DNA of 6,745 nt. Origin: an uncultured Rubrobacteraceae bacterium. Lineage in GTDB: Bacteria > Actinomycetota > Rubrobacteria > Rubrobacterales > Rubrobacteraceae. The stretch is taken from NCBI GenBank assembly GCA_902806015.1, contig CADCUZ010000124.1:1-6745 (forward strand), in the 5' to 3' direction. The notes beneath the pieces are model-generated. The model made no database searches, had not been told where the DNA came from, and was given only the letters and a program-made list of their open reading frames with translations. Shown here one piece after another: positions 5,862 through 6,745 of the stretch (its first letter is position 1; every line of letters starts with the position of its first letter). A program made the position numbers and the translations under genes.

Positions 5862-6296
5862 GGATCCGGCAGGACCTGGCTCGGGGAGCCGCTCGGATGG
5901 GACAACAGCCGATCGGCCGAAGGGGATCTCGCCGACGAGGTCCGGTCGCTCAAGGCCGAGGGCGACGAGCCGCCGCGCGCCATGGGTAGCCTCTTGGTTG
6001 TCAAGGCCCTCCTGGGGGCGGGGCTGGTCGACCGGCCGCGGATCGTGGTGTTCCCGCAGCTCTTGGGCAACGCGGGACGGGAGCCGATCTTCGAAGGCCT
6101 GCCCGACATCGACCTGGTCCTCATCGGCACCGACGCCCTCGACGGCCGCCTCGTGGCCCTGGGGTACCGGCCCCGCGAGCGCCAACCCGGCCGGCTGGGC
6201 CCGAAGAAGGACGTCACGGACCTGCCTTCGCGGCCAGCCCGAGTCCCGCCACGCGTCCCGGACGTTTCGGCGAGGTTCGCCTCCTCTCGCCCCTGA
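5862..6296 (+). pseudogene. RibD_C/dihydrofolate-reductase-like protein, 5'-truncated remnant
   Basis: The frame starting near 5862 reads GSGRTWLGEPLGWDNSR, then SAEGDLADEVRSLKAEGDEPP, MGSLLVVKALLGAGLVDRPRIVVFPQLLGNAGREPIFEGLPDIDL and LDGRLVALGYRP (ending near 6177), with a stop at 6294-6296. These are the C-terminal half of the 'dihydrofolate reductase family' (RibD C-terminal domain): the LKAEGD linker, the MGS loop that in intact members contacts NADPH, the AGLVD helix and the VVFPQLLGNAGREPIF strand-loop. The N-terminal half, with the first strand and substrate-binding residues, is missing. Its place is taken by the mutY promoter region and mutY itself, and no suitable start lies upstream in frame (ATG 5982 would give only a stub). 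The final 40 residues are Arg/Pro-rich and do not look like family sequence, so the 3' end may also be damaged. It is almost certainly non-functional. Confidence 0.75.
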
Positions 6297-6320
6297 TCAC
6301 CCAACATCGTGGAAGGCGTG

Positions 6321-6332
6321 TTCTCAGAAGTT
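6321..6332 (+). repeat. Isolated copy of the iteron core
   Basis: TTCTCAGAAGTT differs by one base from TTCTCCGAAGTT at 4398-4409 and is in the same orientation. It lies 25 bases after the RibD_C remnant. It may be a leftover of the same type of element end, but a single 12-mer is thin evidence. Confidence 0.3.
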
Positions 6333-6363
6333 TACCGGTGGTCGGGGTTCCGGGTTCCGGTAA
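6332..6363. promoter_or_regulatory. Inverted repeat enclosing a tandem heptamer, upstream of the VOC gene
   Basis: TTACCGG (6332-6338) and CCGGTAA (6357-6363) form a perfect seven-base inverted repeat. Between and partly overlapping the right arm, GGGTTCC is repeated head to tail (6345-6351, 6352-6358). TAAGAT (6361-6366) could be a -10 box, but no convincing -35 lies 16-18 bases upstream. The position 30 bases before the VOC start suits an operator or leader hairpin; its role is inferred. Confidence 0.35.
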
Positions 6364-6382
6364 GATCGCCTCATCGACTCAA

Positions 6383-6389
6383 GGGAGGG
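6383..6389 (+). promoter_or_regulatory. Strong ribosome-binding site of the VOC gene
   Basis: GGGAGGG contains GGAGG (6384-6388) four bases before the ATG at 6393. It fixes the start of a gene that has no stop inside the window. Confidence 0.75.
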
Positions 6390-6392
6390 AAA

Positions 6393-6745
6393 ATGCAGGA
6401 GCCCGTATTTAACGAGACGATGCAGCTCGGGATCGTCGTTCGCGATCTGGAGGCGACGGTACGGAGGTACGAGGACGACTACGGCATCGGCCCGTGGCAG
6501 TTCCAGCAGATCGACCTCGGCGAGGAGAACGACTACCGCGAGCACGGTCGGCCGGTCGAGCGCTCCAACCGCGTCGCCTTCGCCACGGTCGGCGGGGTGA
6601 TGTGGGAGCTCATCGAGCCGCTCGACGAGGAAGGCATCTACGCCCGCTTCCTCGCCGAGAAGGGCGAGGGCGTCCACCACGTCGCCGTCGCCACCCCGGA
6701 CTTCGAGGAGACCGTGGCGCGGGCGGAGCGCGAGGAGGGCTTGAT
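6393..6745 (+). CDS. VOC-superfamily protein (glyoxalase/bleomycin-resistance/epimerase fold), 3' end outside window
   Basis: The first 117 residues of a vicinal-oxygen-chelate protein; the frame is still open at the right edge. The first beta-alpha-beta unit is MQLGIVVRDLEATVRRYEDDYGIGPW (10-35). Then come VAFATVGGVMWELIEPLD (61-78), which carries the conserved strand with Glu72, and GEGVHHVAVATPDFEETV (91-108), which opens the second VOC module with His95/His96. The layout resembles methylmalonyl-CoA epimerase-like and lactoylglutathione-lyase-like members (GIVVRDLE..., GEGVHHVA). The usual first metal-binding His (HIGI...) is Gln11 here, so metal binding may be altered; the last ligand, normally a Glu near the end, lies outside the window. 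The strong RBS and upstream inverted repeat suggest it is well expressed and possibly regulated. Substrate unknown; the epimerase-like reading is only a resemblance. Confidence 0.9.
   Translation, partial: MQEPVFNETMQLGIVVRDLEATVRRYEDDYGIGPWQFQQIDLGEENDYREHGRPVERSNRVAFATVGGVMWELIEPLDEEGIYARFLAEKGEGVHHVAVATPDFEETVARAEREEGL

Noticed and set aside
5112..6296. A 394-codon plus-strand frame starting inside mutY.
   Set aside because: Up to about 5822 it is antisense to mutY. Only the portion after about 5862 has real family resemblance (RibD_C), so the long frame is a chance extension of a remnant.

Overview
The window is GC-rich DNA (G/C-ending codons throughout, GTG as well as ATG starts) that looks like an actinobacterial chromosome. 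A Rubrobacter-type lineage is my best guess. It rests on codon style and on the look of the DnaE, MutY and GFA-type proteins, not on a database match. No tRNA, rRNA, CRISPR array or intact mobile element is visible.

Layout. (1) 2-2020, +: the C-terminal 672 residues of the replicative DNA polymerase III alpha subunit (DnaE), cut by the window's left edge. (2) 2073-2494, +: a GFA/CENP-V-type zinc protein gene with three frameshifts and a lost zinc cysteine, followed by a GC-rich hairpin. (3) 2643-3743, +: an intact fold-type I PLP aminotransferase of the MocR/2-aminoadipate class without a DNA-binding domain, preceded by a perfect palindrome over a possible promoter. (4) 3744-3906: an intergenic stretch with one GC-rich hairpin. 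(5) 3907-6296: a rearranged block. It holds a 3'-truncated mutY copy (+), three evenly spaced iterons at its breakpoint that resemble an insertion-sequence end, a conserved small actinobacterial-type gene whose C-terminus has been replaced, an intact mutY on the opposite strand (4854-5822), and a 5'-truncated RibD_C/dihydrofolate-reductase-like remnant. (6) 6393-6745, +: the start of a VOC (glyoxalase-like) gene with a strong ribosome-binding site, cut by the right edge.

The intact genes do not form one pathway: replication (DnaE), base-excision repair of 8-oxoguanine:A mismatches (MutY), amino-acid metabolism (aminotransferase) and a VOC enzyme. The main story is the block at 3.9-6.3 kb. One mutY paralogue is dead and a second, about 78% identical over the shared 127 residues, is intact in inverted orientation. 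Broken genes and IS-like iterons surround it, and a one-mismatch copy of the iteron core lies at 6321-6332. This looks like a past insertion/rearrangement site where one mutY was lost and another retained.

Two of the inferred frameshifts lie in six-base homopolymers (T6 at 2411-2416, A6 at 3941-3946), so sequencing error must be considered for those. I do not see a convincing new biological system here.
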